Of a stretch of DNA of 64,000 nt, positions 1 to 11,860 are shown piece by piece. A program made the translations under genes and the position numbers. The notes under the pieces are model-generated. The model had not been told where the DNA came from. It did no database searches and saw only the letters and a list, made by a program, of their open reading frames with translations. Position 1 is the stretch's first letter. Each line of letters starts with the position of its first letter. Source of the stretch: Gnetum montanum (lineage: Eukaryota; Streptophyta; Gnetopsida; Gnetales; Gnetaceae); assembly GCA_015680685.1 (NCBI GenBank), contig MNCI01016412.1:84168-148167 (forward strand), written 5' to 3'.

Positions 1-98
1 TCATTTCACCAGGTAACTTGCTGAGTTGGTGTCAGAAAGACAAAACCTTAGCCCACTTAGTCAAGTTCTACTACATTGCTTGCAGCTACTTAATCAAA
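1..98 (+). pseudogene. Decayed exon of a STAR/KH RNA-binding protein gene (copy A)
   Basis: Reading from base 2 gives residues like the Qua1-type N-terminal segment of plant quaking-like KH proteins (known pattern: YLAEL..ERQKL.PF.QVLP.C.RLLNQ). Here I read LAELVSERQNLSPL, then a VLLHC and LLNQ pattern. A TAA replaces the tyrosine codon just before LAEL, and the splice donor that reads GT in the sister copy (59934) is AT at 99-100. The copy is therefore broken twice. The window starts inside the exon, so its upstream part is not visible. The family's role is binding RNA in the nucleus through a KH domain; that domain is not in this window. Confidence 0.7.
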
Positions 99-885
99 AT
101 ATGTAACTGTTAGTTTAGAATAAAAGCAGGATAGTTTTGGGTTTGTGGTTCATAGTGTTTATTGTTAATTGTGTGAATGCTGATATCAAGCTATGGACTT
201 CTATCTTATACAATTGTTCAAAATTCAGTCTGCCACAATTCACGATATAACCACTTTTATGTTGTCAAAGTTAATTCACCTCTAAATGCTAAAATTGTTA
301 AGGACATGCCCATTATCATAGGTAACACTTCTGTCTTAAGATGCTTGATCGTCTGAAAACTTTGGTTTTAATAAACATTGCCCAATCAAACAGCTTTTTT
401 GTTTTGTTGTTATTTTTTTTCGCAAAGGTGAAAGATAGCTTCTTAACAGACGAACAGCTATTCAAAAATTTGGTGGTAGTTGTATTTATGGCAATATCTA
501 TACATATTGAGTTCAAGTTCACTTGGCAACCATTTCTGAGTTCAAGTTCACTTGGCAACCATTTCTGAAGTGCTTAAGAAAATTGACTTATTATGATTGG
601 TTAAAGGAATTTGTTGAGTTGGTATATCACACTGACATTTATTATATATTATATATACACTGTTGTAAATTGAGAATTCAAGAAAAATTCTTGGTGGTAA
701 TCATACCATAAAAATGGGACAAACAAAAGTGATAAACATCACAATTGCTAAAGTCAAAGTATATTTTATGGCATACCCATGTGTTTTGTTGTTAATTTCT
801 AATGGTATAATTGATATATGTAAAAATTTGATTTTGTTGAAGCAGTGCACAACCATAATATTAACTATCTTTATGAATGTTGTAA
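99..885 (+). repeat. Duplicated intron segment, paralogous to 59934-60613
   Basis: This stretch aligns by eye with 59934-60613 over nearly its whole length, in the same orientation, right after the shared exon. It includes a shared AT-rich motif around 640-660 and a shared run around 700-800. Copy A has about 90 bases (roughly 375-465) missing from the other copy. Similarity stops at about 885, where the other copy is replaced by retroelement gag sequence. This is a segmental duplicate of host intron, not a transposon end. Confidence 0.75.
512..568 (+). repeat. 29-bp tandem duplication, copy A only
   Basis: The unit starting TTCAAGTTCACTTGGCAACC is present twice in tandem (512-540 and 541-568) without a visible difference. 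The sister copy near 60266-60300 has a single unit, so this duplication arose after the segment was copied. Confidence 0.85.
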
Positions 886-957
886 AAAAATTGATTTTGT
901 GGAGCCACTGTCTAAGTATTAGACTATCAGGTTAACTACCTTTATGAATGATTAATT
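826..957 (+). repeat. Imperfect tandem repeat of about 65-70 bp
   Basis: Two units each begin ATTTGATTTTGT or AATTGATTTTGT and end TTTATGAATG. They are clearly diverged. The sister copy ends within the first unit because it is cut there by retroelement sequence. Confidence 0.55.
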
Positions 958-1555
958 AAAGCTTGTGTGGGCACATGACAGTGGTAATGTTAATACTGGT
1001 TGTTGGAAATAAGTATTATGTGACAAGTGAATAACCTCATTCATTTTTTTTTCCTAGCCTATTCAGAGAAGGTATTTTGAACTTCATCTTTCTGTATAAC
1101 TGCTCTTTAGGTAATGGTTTTAACCATTCATCAAGTGTATTCTAAAGGTAACAGAGCCATTGTCTAGGAAAAATAATTATTATATTCATGACTGGTACCC
1201 AAGCTTTTCAATAGTATCTGTTTCTATACTTTCTGTAAATGACAGTTATATAGATTTTAGTTATTTATTAATTAAGTTTAAAATGATTTTGCATTGAGTG
1301 GAAGACAAGTATTTGTAGGGATTAATGAAAATTCTATAGATTTGTCTAGGTTCTAGCCAATCAAAAGTTGGAATTCTAATGTTTTTTGTAGCAAATTCCA
1401 GCTCTGTCTATTGTGGTAGTTAATTGTGGTCTATTTTTCTTGAGATGTAAGTGTATGGACATAAATCTTGTACTTGATAAATCTGCTAAGAATAGCTCCT
1501 TCACATTGACACACTAGGTAGTGAAAGGTTTGTATTCAACATCAAATGCTTTTAC
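886..1555. other. Unassigned AT-rich stretch
   Basis: I see no coding frame, LTR ends or RNA gene. It lies between the duplicated host intron and the truncated left end of element C, so it may be further intron. Confidence 0.4.
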
Positions 1556-3971
1556 TGCATTCTGTAGCTCCTAGTAGTCACTCATTCTCTAGGTCAAGTT
1601 CTCAACTGTAGATCATTGATTGGTGAAGCACTACCTAAGAACATCGAGTTCTGCATTTACCCCCTCAAGCTTCTACTTGGTGTCTTTACGATGCTTGAAC
1701 TCTACTTTGTACAACAAGCACAAGCTAGCCACCTATTTCTCCAATATTGATAAGCTCCATGTGCTCCATCATCTCCTTGGTCTACAACTCTTTCATGTGG
1801 ATCTTAGCATTATTATAATCATTGAGCCCATCAAAAATAGGCTGCCAAACATCACCTCCTTTCTTAAGTTGCTCAAGGGCCTTATTAACTTTGACCTTCA
1901 TCATTTGGATGTGTTTTTCATTAATCTCTTTCTATAGACCAACCTGATCTCTATAGTGATTTTTAACTCCCTCGAATTTGAAAGCCTTGTTTTTCCAAGT
2001 GGATATCTCTATTGTAGATTTTTTGCAAATGGCCCAGACTTCCTCCATGAAAAGATTTCTATTTTTGGATACAAATATTCTTAGTTTATTGTATACTCTA
2101 GCTAGATACTCCTACTATTAATGGATGAAATCTTGCATTTGTTGCATCTGCACATCAACATTTCATAGCCAATGATTTTTTATAGTCAAAGTTACTTTTT
2201 CTTTGCAAGTTTAGTCCAAGGCCTTTTGGATATTATGCATGGTGGCATCAACCAAGGATTGATTAAAGATCATCATCTCCTTTGCATTCTCAACCTTCTT
2301 GAGCTTGTCCTAAAGCTATTAAAAAGCTTCATCATGGGTTAGTGTAGGGTTAAGAAATCCAAGATCAGCAAGGTGGGCTCTTAGTTCAACAACCTCTACA
2401 GCCAAGCATTGGTTTTGAGCTTGGACTATTTCAAGTTGTCCCTTCATGATAATTCATTTTCCCCTTGCTTCCAATAGCTCCAAATGGATTACAATGATTG
2501 TATTTGGAAGTTGAAAGACATTCAAAATCAATTGCCCAATTCCCACTAGTCGTTTTAGCAACTACTTATGTTGGGTTGCATTCAATCTACCACTAACTAT
2601 TCTTGTAGATGTTTGCACATCTCTAAGTGCTAAAATATTTAATACATATGTCCTAGGTGCATTCAATGCCTTAACAATTCTATTAGCAACCATCTTTTCT
2701 ATTGCCTCCTACTCATGGTGTTGCATCACCAAGATAGTTACCTCCTTACCCTCCTCTAGATCCACCAAAATGTAGTGACATTGCCAAAGATTTCTAGGAA
2801 TTGTTGCTATTGTGAGAGAGATATCATTACCTCTTGGGTGCTAGGATTCGATCTCGTGGGTAGTTACATTCTTTTGGCTGAAAAAAATTAGCCCACCTTT
2901 TTCCATCTGGCTAATGATTCAAGTCACTTCATTAAGGTGACTCATCCTTGGATGATACATAGATGAATCACCACCACTTATTCCTACTCAGTGATCCTGC
3001 TTATGCAAGAGCTGCTCTATGATCTCATACATTTATTCAAGGGTAATGCAAGACTTTGATGTTGTTTTTTGAGTGGGTGGTCGAGATGGTGATTGCTTCT
3101 TCTCTTCCTTAGTTATGGCAGGGGACTTAGCTTTCATCATTTCTACTAAAGAGGTATAAGGAGCATGCCTGATTGCATTGTTGGCGTAGTAACCTATTCC
3201 TTCCATTTTGCATAGTTTTTTAATGAGGTAGGAAAAGGGAAGGATCTTTCTTTAATGTTCATTCTCTCTAGATAGATTAGTTATGGAAGACTGATGGGGA
3301 ATCTTTCACTTAGAGCAGCACATGCATGGGCAGAAAAGGTAATAACCTTATTGGGCCTCACTATTGAATTAAGGTGATGGGTCAATATTTTGAAATACAC
3401 ATGTTCTACCATAGTGAGCACATCATACTCCTTGTAGTCCACTCCATAGCATTGCTAAATCCACTTCTTCTTTACCTTAGGGTCTACTTGAGTTGAGATA
3501 TCTGCCAAGTTGGTTCCAATATCAAGCAAGCTGAGAGCCTATGCAATTGCTTCCACTGAGTAGGACACACGAATGTGCTTGATTCTAACTATGACACCTA
3601 GCTACCAATTGTTCTAGCACTCCCCATTCAAAGTGATGATTGGCCACATGGTAGAGGTTCTCAATTGAGTTTTGACTTCCTCTGAAGTTGAATATTCCTA
3701 GGCTTGATTTGACCAAGGAAGGCATAGTTCAAGGTAACTTTAAGTCTAGGTAGGGACTTGATGCCTCATTTAGGTGAGACTTCTATGTTTCTACTTATTC
3801 TAGAATTTGATGAATAGATTCCACTTTGGGATCCTCATGAAGATGTCTCATGGCATGAGTTTTGGCTTCCTACTACAAGGGTTGTGCTTGTTGGTCCCTT
3901 CTAGTTCTAGGCTACTTATCCCTAGGTTAGGATGGTCCTGCCTCTAGTCCATGCTTCAATCGTAGTGCCAT
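1556..3971 (-). pseudogene. Accessory (post-integrase) ORF of element C, C-terminus missing
   Basis: The ATG is at 3971-3969 (minus), followed by a basic stretch with PRDK that matches the start of the accessory ORF of element E. Continuing left come the globular domain, a block with QTS and ALNAP-like residues near 2640-2700, and coiled-coil sequence. Homology ends at about 1556 just after an RM.DY motif, so the PCPW domain present in A, B, E and F is absent. There are many in-frame stops. Function is unknown. Position and splicing resemble the env-like ORF of Athila elements, but I see no convincing membrane segment. Confidence 0.7.
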
Positions 3972-4269
3972 ATATGAATACAACATGATCAAGGATTAGC
4001 ATATAATATGTAACTCATAACATTAAGTACCTTATCTCTTTTGGGATAGTTACACTTGGCTAAGGTGTGGTCATGGTAGATTGATCTTTTAATAGTATTT
4101 TAATATTACTTTAATTAATTTTAGGTTACAAAATTTTATTAGAATGGTTTAATTTCCATAGGTTGATGATTTAATATTATTTTATTAAACCCATGGAGGA
4201 GTTAGAAAAATTTCGAGAACTTTTTTGTCAAAAATGTAAGGTTTATGACCCCCACAATGTAGAGTGTAC
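3972..4269 (-). promoter_or_regulatory. Predicted leader intron of the accessory transcript (C)
   Basis: The minus-strand donor reads AAAG|GTACACTCT with GT at 4269-4268. The sequence just inside the intron, ending in a G run, aligns with the same place in A and E. The predicted acceptor next to the ATG is damaged here (CAT instead of CAG). The length of about 298 nt equals that in A. Confidence 0.55.
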
Positions 4270-4415
4270 CTTTAGTAGTAAGAGGACTAAAAAATAACTA
4301 AAATTGGATAAGTGGTGTGAAAGCTATAGGCTCTAGAAGGTTTGGGGCTTTGAAAAATCACAAAACCTCTACTCTTGTTTGAAGAAAAAAAGTAAAAATT
4401 GTGAGTGTTGTGCCC

Positions 4416-4461
4416 TATTTATAGTATTTTTACCATGCGTCAATGGGGCCATGTCGATGCA
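4416..4461 (-). promoter_or_regulatory. Internal U3-like promoter of the accessory ORF (C)
   Basis: A TATAAATA box (4416-4423 on the minus strand) is preceded by a 27-base block (4435-4461) that aligns with this element's own LTR at 15133-15159. By eye there are about five or six differences, nearly all transitions. In the LTR the same block also sits about 15 bases upstream of a TATA-like box (15110-15117). The distance from TATA to the splice donor is about 153 nt, as in A and E. Confidence 0.6.
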
Positions 4462-4469
4462 AAAACTAG

Positions 4470-7400
4470 TGTTGAATTTTCAAAAAGTCAAGAAAAATTA
4501 GGATTTTTTACTTGAAATTGAAGTCTTTTGGAAGTCCATGAAGCCAAGAACATGATGAAATGCATGAAGAGGATTTGATAGTTCACAAAAATGGAGAAAT
4601 TGATGGGAGATTGCAATTTTATTAGCGAAATTCCTTAAGGAGCTCACCATTAGATGCAGCCAATGTGAAATATAGATGATTTGATTGGAAAAATGCCTAA
4701 GGATAAGGGACTTAACTAGTCCAACCAAGATCTATGCAAGTGTGTCCTCCCCATAGCATGCATATGCCCTTGTTGCCCTTGTCTAACCTTAACCCAAGAA
4801 GTCTATGGATCCCACAGTTGATTAATGCTTATGAAAAGTTACGAATCAAATCCAGATGAATCTACCTAGAATTTTAATGCATCAAATTAAGACATTGAAC
4901 AAGACATGGAAACTGCCAATAAGGTGAAAAACAAAAAGCATGGACGTGTAATACCCATTCATAGGGAGCAAGAGCTAGCATCCAAAGCCCCCCAGAAAGA
5001 AAGCTAGTTGAAAGAAGAAAATGCCCAGGTGGCTTTATTTTTACAATAATTAAACTAACATTAACCTATAAAATTAAAATGAAACCAACAATGCCTAGAT
5101 CTAGCTCTAAAATACTTCAATCAATATTAATTTTAGGAATTAATAAAATAAACATCCATAGTAAAATATTTTTGCAAGATTCATATGTTCAATAGTAGAG
5201 AATAGATAGATCACAACCATAAATTAACATCCTAAGTTTTCCCCCACTCCATCAAATTATAGAAAGATATTGAAATTAGGCTTGAGAAGGTATAGGAAAA
5301 AAGGTATAATTCAAGATTCAGATCCAAGATTTATGCATTCAAAGGGGAAGGGTTCATCAATCAAATTCTAGCCAAAATCCAAGAATTCAACAATTTTAAA
5401 ACATTCACAATTATCCATGGGCCCAAGGATACTCTTAATTTCTACCACCAATACTAATTCTCATATTAGGAATCCTTAGCCCCTGTTGGCAATCTTCTGT
5501 AAAAAAATGCCCCAAATCATTATGGGTGTGTTTAAATCATTACAGAAACAACTCCCATCCAAGTCATTTAGGTGTGAGAGTGTAGAGAATGGGCGAAGAG
5601 ATCCAGAAAAAGGGTAATAAAGGATTTCAAAAAAAGGCTAAGCTTACAACAATAATCTTGATTTATTCATACAAGCATTGTGAAGGTGGTTAGACAAGCA
5701 AGAAGAGAGAAGTTTGAGAAAACATAACAAAGATGGATTATTTTACCTCCTTGCTAGCCATTATCAAACATGATAGAGATGGATTATTTTACCTCCTTGC
5801 TTAGATATCTTACTTACTAAGAGAAATTATCATAATATTGGATTGCTATGTCACACTTGATTTTTTTCTCCTTGCTATCTCTTATAGCAACCATAGTCTT
5901 CTCTCCCTTCTCAACTATGCTCCTTGTTGCTGTATCCTTTTTTTATATATATATACACAACTACTTTTTACTTTGTGTGGTTTTTTACCTCTCCTCCTTT
6001 CCCTATTTGTAGGTGGAATAAGGGATAATGGATGGTTTCTTGTAACTAACTTCTTGGGAACTATTCATATTCTTTTCTTTCTTAAAAAAGTTCTCTCTTT
6101 TTTTCAGCATTGAGTGATGAGTTCAATTCTCTTTACAATCACTATAAAAAATTTATAAAATACATATATTCATAGGTTGTAGGTTCAATTCTTGAATCAA
6201 CAATTTTTGATATTTCAGAATTCAAATTTTGCTAGATCTCAGGTTTAATTCCTCTTGATAATTGCAAAACATTCCAGCATAATATCTATCTCTTCATTAT
6301 TTAGAATTGTCATAAGATGCAAGGAATGAGTTTTCAAAATAGATTCATGATAAGGATAGTTTAGGATACATAATTAAATAAGGCACCTTCTTTTTCAGGT
6401 CAGTGATGTGAATTTTCTCATCGTCTTACAAGCCTTGAAAGGTCATCATGTGACCTCTCTACAGCCATGCAGAGGGTACTTATACTTTACTATTTTAAAC
6501 TAAAAATAGAAATGCATCACATTTAGATAAAATAAAATATAAAGCTATAGTATTTGCACACAATATTCCTAATTCATGGATCAAGTTCCTCCAACTTGAT
6601 TCATAGGCCAAGTTCCTCAGTATGAGCATTCTTTTGCATCTCAACATACCTTAGAGTATTGTCCTCAATTTTTCTTTTGTTTCTCAACATCTCTATTGAA
6701 ATATAATAGAAAATATTTTTTTCTCATATATTAATTATTATTATTATTTTAAAACATTCCTAGCATGTATTTTAAATCATATTTCCTATGCATAAAGTAT
6801 TTAAACATTTAATCATAATACATATAAAAATCTGGTCAAAAAATTTATTACTATTTAAATTAGCCATTTCCACCATAGTTCAAACAAAGCACACATACAA
6901 CTTATCAACAAAACATGCACATAAACACATAGAAAGACTATTACAATTGTTAAGATAAAAGCTTAAGGAGAAGTGGTTCGTTATAGGACGAATGAGATTG
7001 AAAGTGGAATGGATTTCAAAATCATGGTTACATGAAGTCCATTGTGGATTATGTGGTCCAATGACCCACTAAAATTCATCCTTAGTTGAAACCAAAAGAA
7101 ACCACTTTCAATGACTTTACATCACCATCCTAAGCTAAGTCCACCCCCTCACGATACAAGAATGCTCCCATAGATCATACACTGTTCCTTATTTGAGAAG
7201 AAAAGAAAACCAAGAAATGAGAAAGGGACTTAGTTAGAGGGGACCTTTAGGCATTAGTAACACATCTTTCTAGTCCCATAACCAATGCTTATAGCCTATT
7301 TAGTTTTCCTAAGGGGTGTGCTTTGAATTTGCATCATTTTTTTTTTGGGATTTTATGTTTTTATGAATTTTTGGATAGAAACCACACCATGCAAAGACTT

Positions 7401-8010
7401 ATTCAAATTTCTATTATTGGTCGACATGAAATGATAACAAATCCATGAAAATACTCATGCATCCAAGTGAGTAGAGAGGCACAAAGAGTACTAAATCCCC
7501 TTGAAGTTACACCCTATTCAGACCTTTGAATCTTTTCTAAGTTTGGAAATACCAAGGTTACAACTTTTGTTAAAGTTTCATTATTGGAAAAGGTACATCA
7601 TATTTGCAAAATATAGAAAACCATAGATTTTTTGGATGGATGGATGGATGATGTGGACTCACTGCCTATTCCATGAAAAATAAACTTTGTTATTATCTTC
7701 AGTCATTAAAATTCAAAAATAGAAACTAGACATTAGCAATCAAAAACATTAGGTACAAACTAGCATTGGTAAATAGCTATAACATGACTGTGTCTTGTTG
7801 GAAAAAAAGCAATTTTATTAGATAACAAGAAAAATTCACACCAAAATAAAGGAAAATATAAAAGAAATTGTAAAATATTCAAGAAAAATAAAACATACTA
7901 ACGATGTTGTAAATCAAAAATTTGGGAAAATAACAATGTAAAATAAAAAGGTATAAAAATAAAGAAAGTGTAAAACAATAAAAGTAGAAAAAATGAATAG
8001 CCATTTTAAT
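4470..8010 (-). other. Non-coding spacer between integrase and accessory ORF (C)
   Basis: There is no conserved frame, yet blocks match the same spacer in A, B and E. Examples are a GGATGGATGGATGATGTGG block near 7637, a block GTGTGCTTTGAATTT near 7315, and an A-rich tract near 7800-7990. The spacer is split by the solo LTR at 4947-6985. Confidence 0.65.
4942..6990 (-). mobile_element. Solo LTR of an unrelated retrotransposon (4947-6985) with target duplication GGACG
   Basis: The insertion runs 4947-6985 (2039 bp) and is flanked by a perfect 5-bp direct repeat GGACG (4942-4946 and 6986-6990). The homologous spacer of element A is uninterrupted near 29238-29258, which gives an independent empty site. 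The plus-strand start TGTAATACCC and end TTATA fit, on the minus strand, an LTR that starts TG (decayed to TA) and ends GGGTATTACA. I found no coding frame and no internal repeat of its ends, so a solo LTR fits best. It is unlike the LTRs of the surrounding family. A 25-bp unit is repeated inside it at 5731 and 5777. Confidence 0.8.
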
Positions 8011-11000
8011 GATTAGCATGGATAGCCATCTCCCCCATGACTAGGTTGGAAGGATGAGATTTGAAAATTTGAGCAAGGTTGTCCATCTGAGGAGATTTTG
8101 ATTTGACTGACTTGCTTGGACTAATGAAAGATTTTAGTTGTTGCATGTTAACTAGTTGTTTCTTGTTTGGGCCTTAAGGTTTGTAGATGAACATGATCCT
8201 AAGGTTTCATAAATGATGTAAGACCCTTTCCACAACATTTTGAACTTAGTTCGTTAAACTTAGTTTGCTAAGGTATGTGTGTGGGGTTCGAGTAGAGGAC
8301 CTTGTCTCTAGGTTGAAATTTTACCTTTTGTATTCTAAGGTCATGGTGTTTTTTGTTGAATGCCTTATGCACTTCATTCAAAGATAGTGCTACTAATCAA
8401 TTTTTATCTAGCACATTAAGGTTGATCAATCTCTCTTTCTATGCTAGGCTGAGGTCAAGATCTAGATCACAAGTTGTTAAAAGTGTATAGAGCTTGAATT
8501 GAATTGGAAGAGTTGGTAATTTTCTATACACTAGCTCATAGGGAGAGCAGACCTATAGGGAGTTTCCATGTGGAGTGGTAGGTCCAAAGGGTATCATTTA
8601 GTTTTATGCTTCATTCTCTTCTATATTTACTAATTGTTTAGGTTAAGATCTTAGTGATCTTCCTATTGGTAACCTCTACTTTACCATTAACTTGGAGATG
8701 GTAGGGTGTTATTAGTTTATGTTCAACCCCCAAGAATTGCATGAGCTTATAAAAAGTAGCACCTATAAAATGAGTACCATTGTCAAAAATTAGTGCATGT
8801 AGCACTCCAAACCTATTTACAACATTCTATTATACAAACCGTGTAGTAGTGGAAGATGTACAATTAGTGATAGCTGCTACTTTTGACCATTTCATACAAT
8901 AGTCAATAACAACTATTATGTATGCCTTTCCATTTGACATGGGCATGATGGGATCCATGAACTCTATACCCCAAATGTTAAAGGGTTCTAATGGCTAGAT
9001 CCACTACTGAGGTTCCTACATTCAAGCAGTCATTCCACCATCTCATTGATAGTATTTATTAAAGTAGAAAAATTGGTAGGCATCCTTGAAGATTGTTAGC
9101 CAATAGAACCCTACCATTAGGATTTTAATGATTTTGTATCTCCCTACATAGTGTCCCCCATAGGGATCCTCAAGAGTATCTTGGAGAATGCGTAGTTTGT
9201 CAACATCAAGAATACACCAATGGAACAGGCCATCAGTGCATATCTACTAAAGGTGTTCATTGATTTCCATGAAGTGTTTTGCCTAATGAAAAAACTATTA
9301 TTTCTTCTAGTTGTCTAAGTCTTATGGCATCTCTTGAGTAAGAAGATAAGTGAGGATGCCATCATGCCATTTTGGTTCACCAAGCACTTGTTCATTTATT
9401 GCACCAGCAAAGAGGAGTTCATTAGGAAATTGGTTAGAGGGTGGGCTCTCATTCTCTTTGTTGTCCTATCATAACTGAGACAAGTGACCAGTTACCACAT
9501 TCTTAGTCTTCTTTTTATCTTCCATTGTAAGATTAAACTCTCGTAAGATCATTAGCCACCATATGACATGAGGGCTCACTATTGGTTTATTCTTCAAAAA
9601 GTGAATGACACTATGATCAGTGTCCACAAACACCTCATATCCAAGCACATAGTATCTAAATATTTCCAAGGCATACACCACTACCATTAGCTCTTTTACC
9701 ATTGTGGTGTAATTGAGATGTGCACCCACAATGCTTTGGCTTACAAAGGGGATGTAATATTGATGTTTCTAATGATCCAACTACATAAGTATAGCTCCCA
9801 AGGCATAATTTGATGTGTCTATCATAATGTGAAATGATCGAGACCAATCAGGTGCACATAGAATTAGAATTTCTACAAGCCTTTACTTAAGAATCTAGAA
9901 TTCCTTTTCACATTTCTTAATCTATATGAACATAACATATTTCTTTGTTAGTTTGACCAACAGTTTTGCTATCTTAGAGAAATTTTCTATGAATTTCTTG
10001 TAGTAGCCAGTGTGTCCAAGGAATGACTACATAACTTTAACAATTTCTAGCTAGTGGGTTATTTATTGGATGATCCAAATCTTTTCAAGGTCTACCTCAA
10101 TCCTTGCTTAAGAAATTTTGTGCCCCAACACAATGCCCTTCTAGATCATGAGATGGCTATTTTACCAATTGAGCCAAAGATTAGTCTTCATGCATATTTT
10201 AAGCACTTCCTCAAGGTGGTCTAGGGATTACAAAAATGTAGTATCATAGGTGGAGAAGTCATCCATGAAGACTTCCACCTCGCTACCAATATTCAATTGA
10301 AAAATGTTCAAAACCAAGCATTGAAAAGTTGTAAGGGCATTACACAAACCAAAGGGCATATTATGACATGTAAAATTTCTCCATGAACTTGTGAATGTTA
10401 TTTTGGCCTAAATTTTGGGCATAATTTGAATTTGGTTATAGCAACTACGAAAGATATAATAGCAATGTCTAAAAATAGTGTCCAACACCTAGTCCACAAA
10501 TGGCAATGGAAAATGATCTTTAAACATCGCCATGTTCAACAACTTGAAATCAATATTGACTAGTCACTTACTGCATTTCTTTGGCATAATTACAAGTGGA
10601 CTAATCCACTCTCTATCCACAATTGGATAGATAAACCTAACCTTGAGGAGTTGTTCAATTTTCTCTTTGATGATCTACTTTAATTTGGGGTTTAGCCACC
10701 ACTATAGTTACCTCTTTGGCTTCATGGACAAATTGATATAGATGTGACGTTGGAATATTTGAGGATCAATCCCTATGAGTTCAAGATATGACTAAGTAAA
10801 GGCTATTGGACACTTATTAACCACCTTCAATAACATCCTTTTCTACTTAAGAGCAAGGTTGACATTGATTATCATCAGCTTGTCATTTTTCAAAAATGCA
10901 TATTCCATGCTGGTAGGTAGACTTTTTAACTCAAAGGGCTCATGTTTAAAACTATTAGGGTTTTCCAACTCTCTACAATTAGTATCATTAGGCTCATCAC

Positions 11001-11860
11001 TGAAGAGTTGGTGATGAACTTACTCCAATTTATCCATGTCTTCAACATAGGCATAAGTTAGGCTCTCTGTAGGTTCCATGCAAAGTGTGCTACATTTAGA
11101 ATTAGTTGTTAGCCACTAGGTGCCTTCCTATTTTGTAGTTGCTACATAGAGGCACTTATGGATTTTAGATTCATCTACACATTGTTTGCAAGCTTTGATT
11201 TATGTGTTTTTGATAGACCATAACTTTTGTACATAGTTGCACCCAATATTGCTATACATGATGTAATGAACTCTCTTCTTCTCAATCTTTTTGAATGAAT
11301 TTTCCTTGGAAATATCTAGGAAAAGATCTCTAATGGCCATTCTCACATCAACAGTGCTCAAAAAAGCCTTTCCCATAATGATTGGAAAGTTCCCCTTACA
11401 ATTGTCAACCTTGATCACCAATAAATTGGTAGAATATGATCACCCATAGATAATGGTCACAATGTCCTCCACTAATCCCAAGGAAAAAATGATGGACTAA
11501 TTTGCCAATTCTAAATGAATGTTTCTCTTCTTAAAAGGAGGTAGGTTCTAGGCTTGGTACATTTTATGGAAAATCATGTTGATACTAGAACCTGAATCAA
11601 GAAGAGCCTTGCATGATTCATTTCTAGTGATCTAAAAGTAGATGAGAGGATTGCTAGGATCAACCCTTTTCCTAGGAAGGTTGCTAGCCTTGATCCAATC
11701 AAATATAGTATGGGTTAACATGATTGTGAAAATCTTGAAAGACATTTTGTTTGAAGGGCTCTTAAAAGAAGAAAATGCAAAGGATGAAGGAGAAACAGGG
11801 CAACCAAGTACATAAGTCAATGAGGGCTTTGTAGAGATATTATTTTAGAAGAATGATCTT
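8010..11860 (-). pseudogene. pol of element C: protease, RT, RNase H, integrase
   Basis: From right to left I read: protease with LLDSGS near 11600; a linker with GCNYVQ; RT with the LVIMPKK motif near 10580, PFGLCNA near 10350 and an intact FMDDFS catalytic motif near 10260; RNase H (best open stretch 9469-9729) with LNYTT, KEL and DTDHS; then integrase, which still has VEVTN, the glutamate side of its catalytic triad, near 8690. RNase H is followed directly by integrase with no second RNase H, which points to Athila rather than Tat/Ogre. Many TAG, TAA and TGA codons interrupt it. It copied the element by reverse transcription and integration when alive. Confidence 0.9.
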
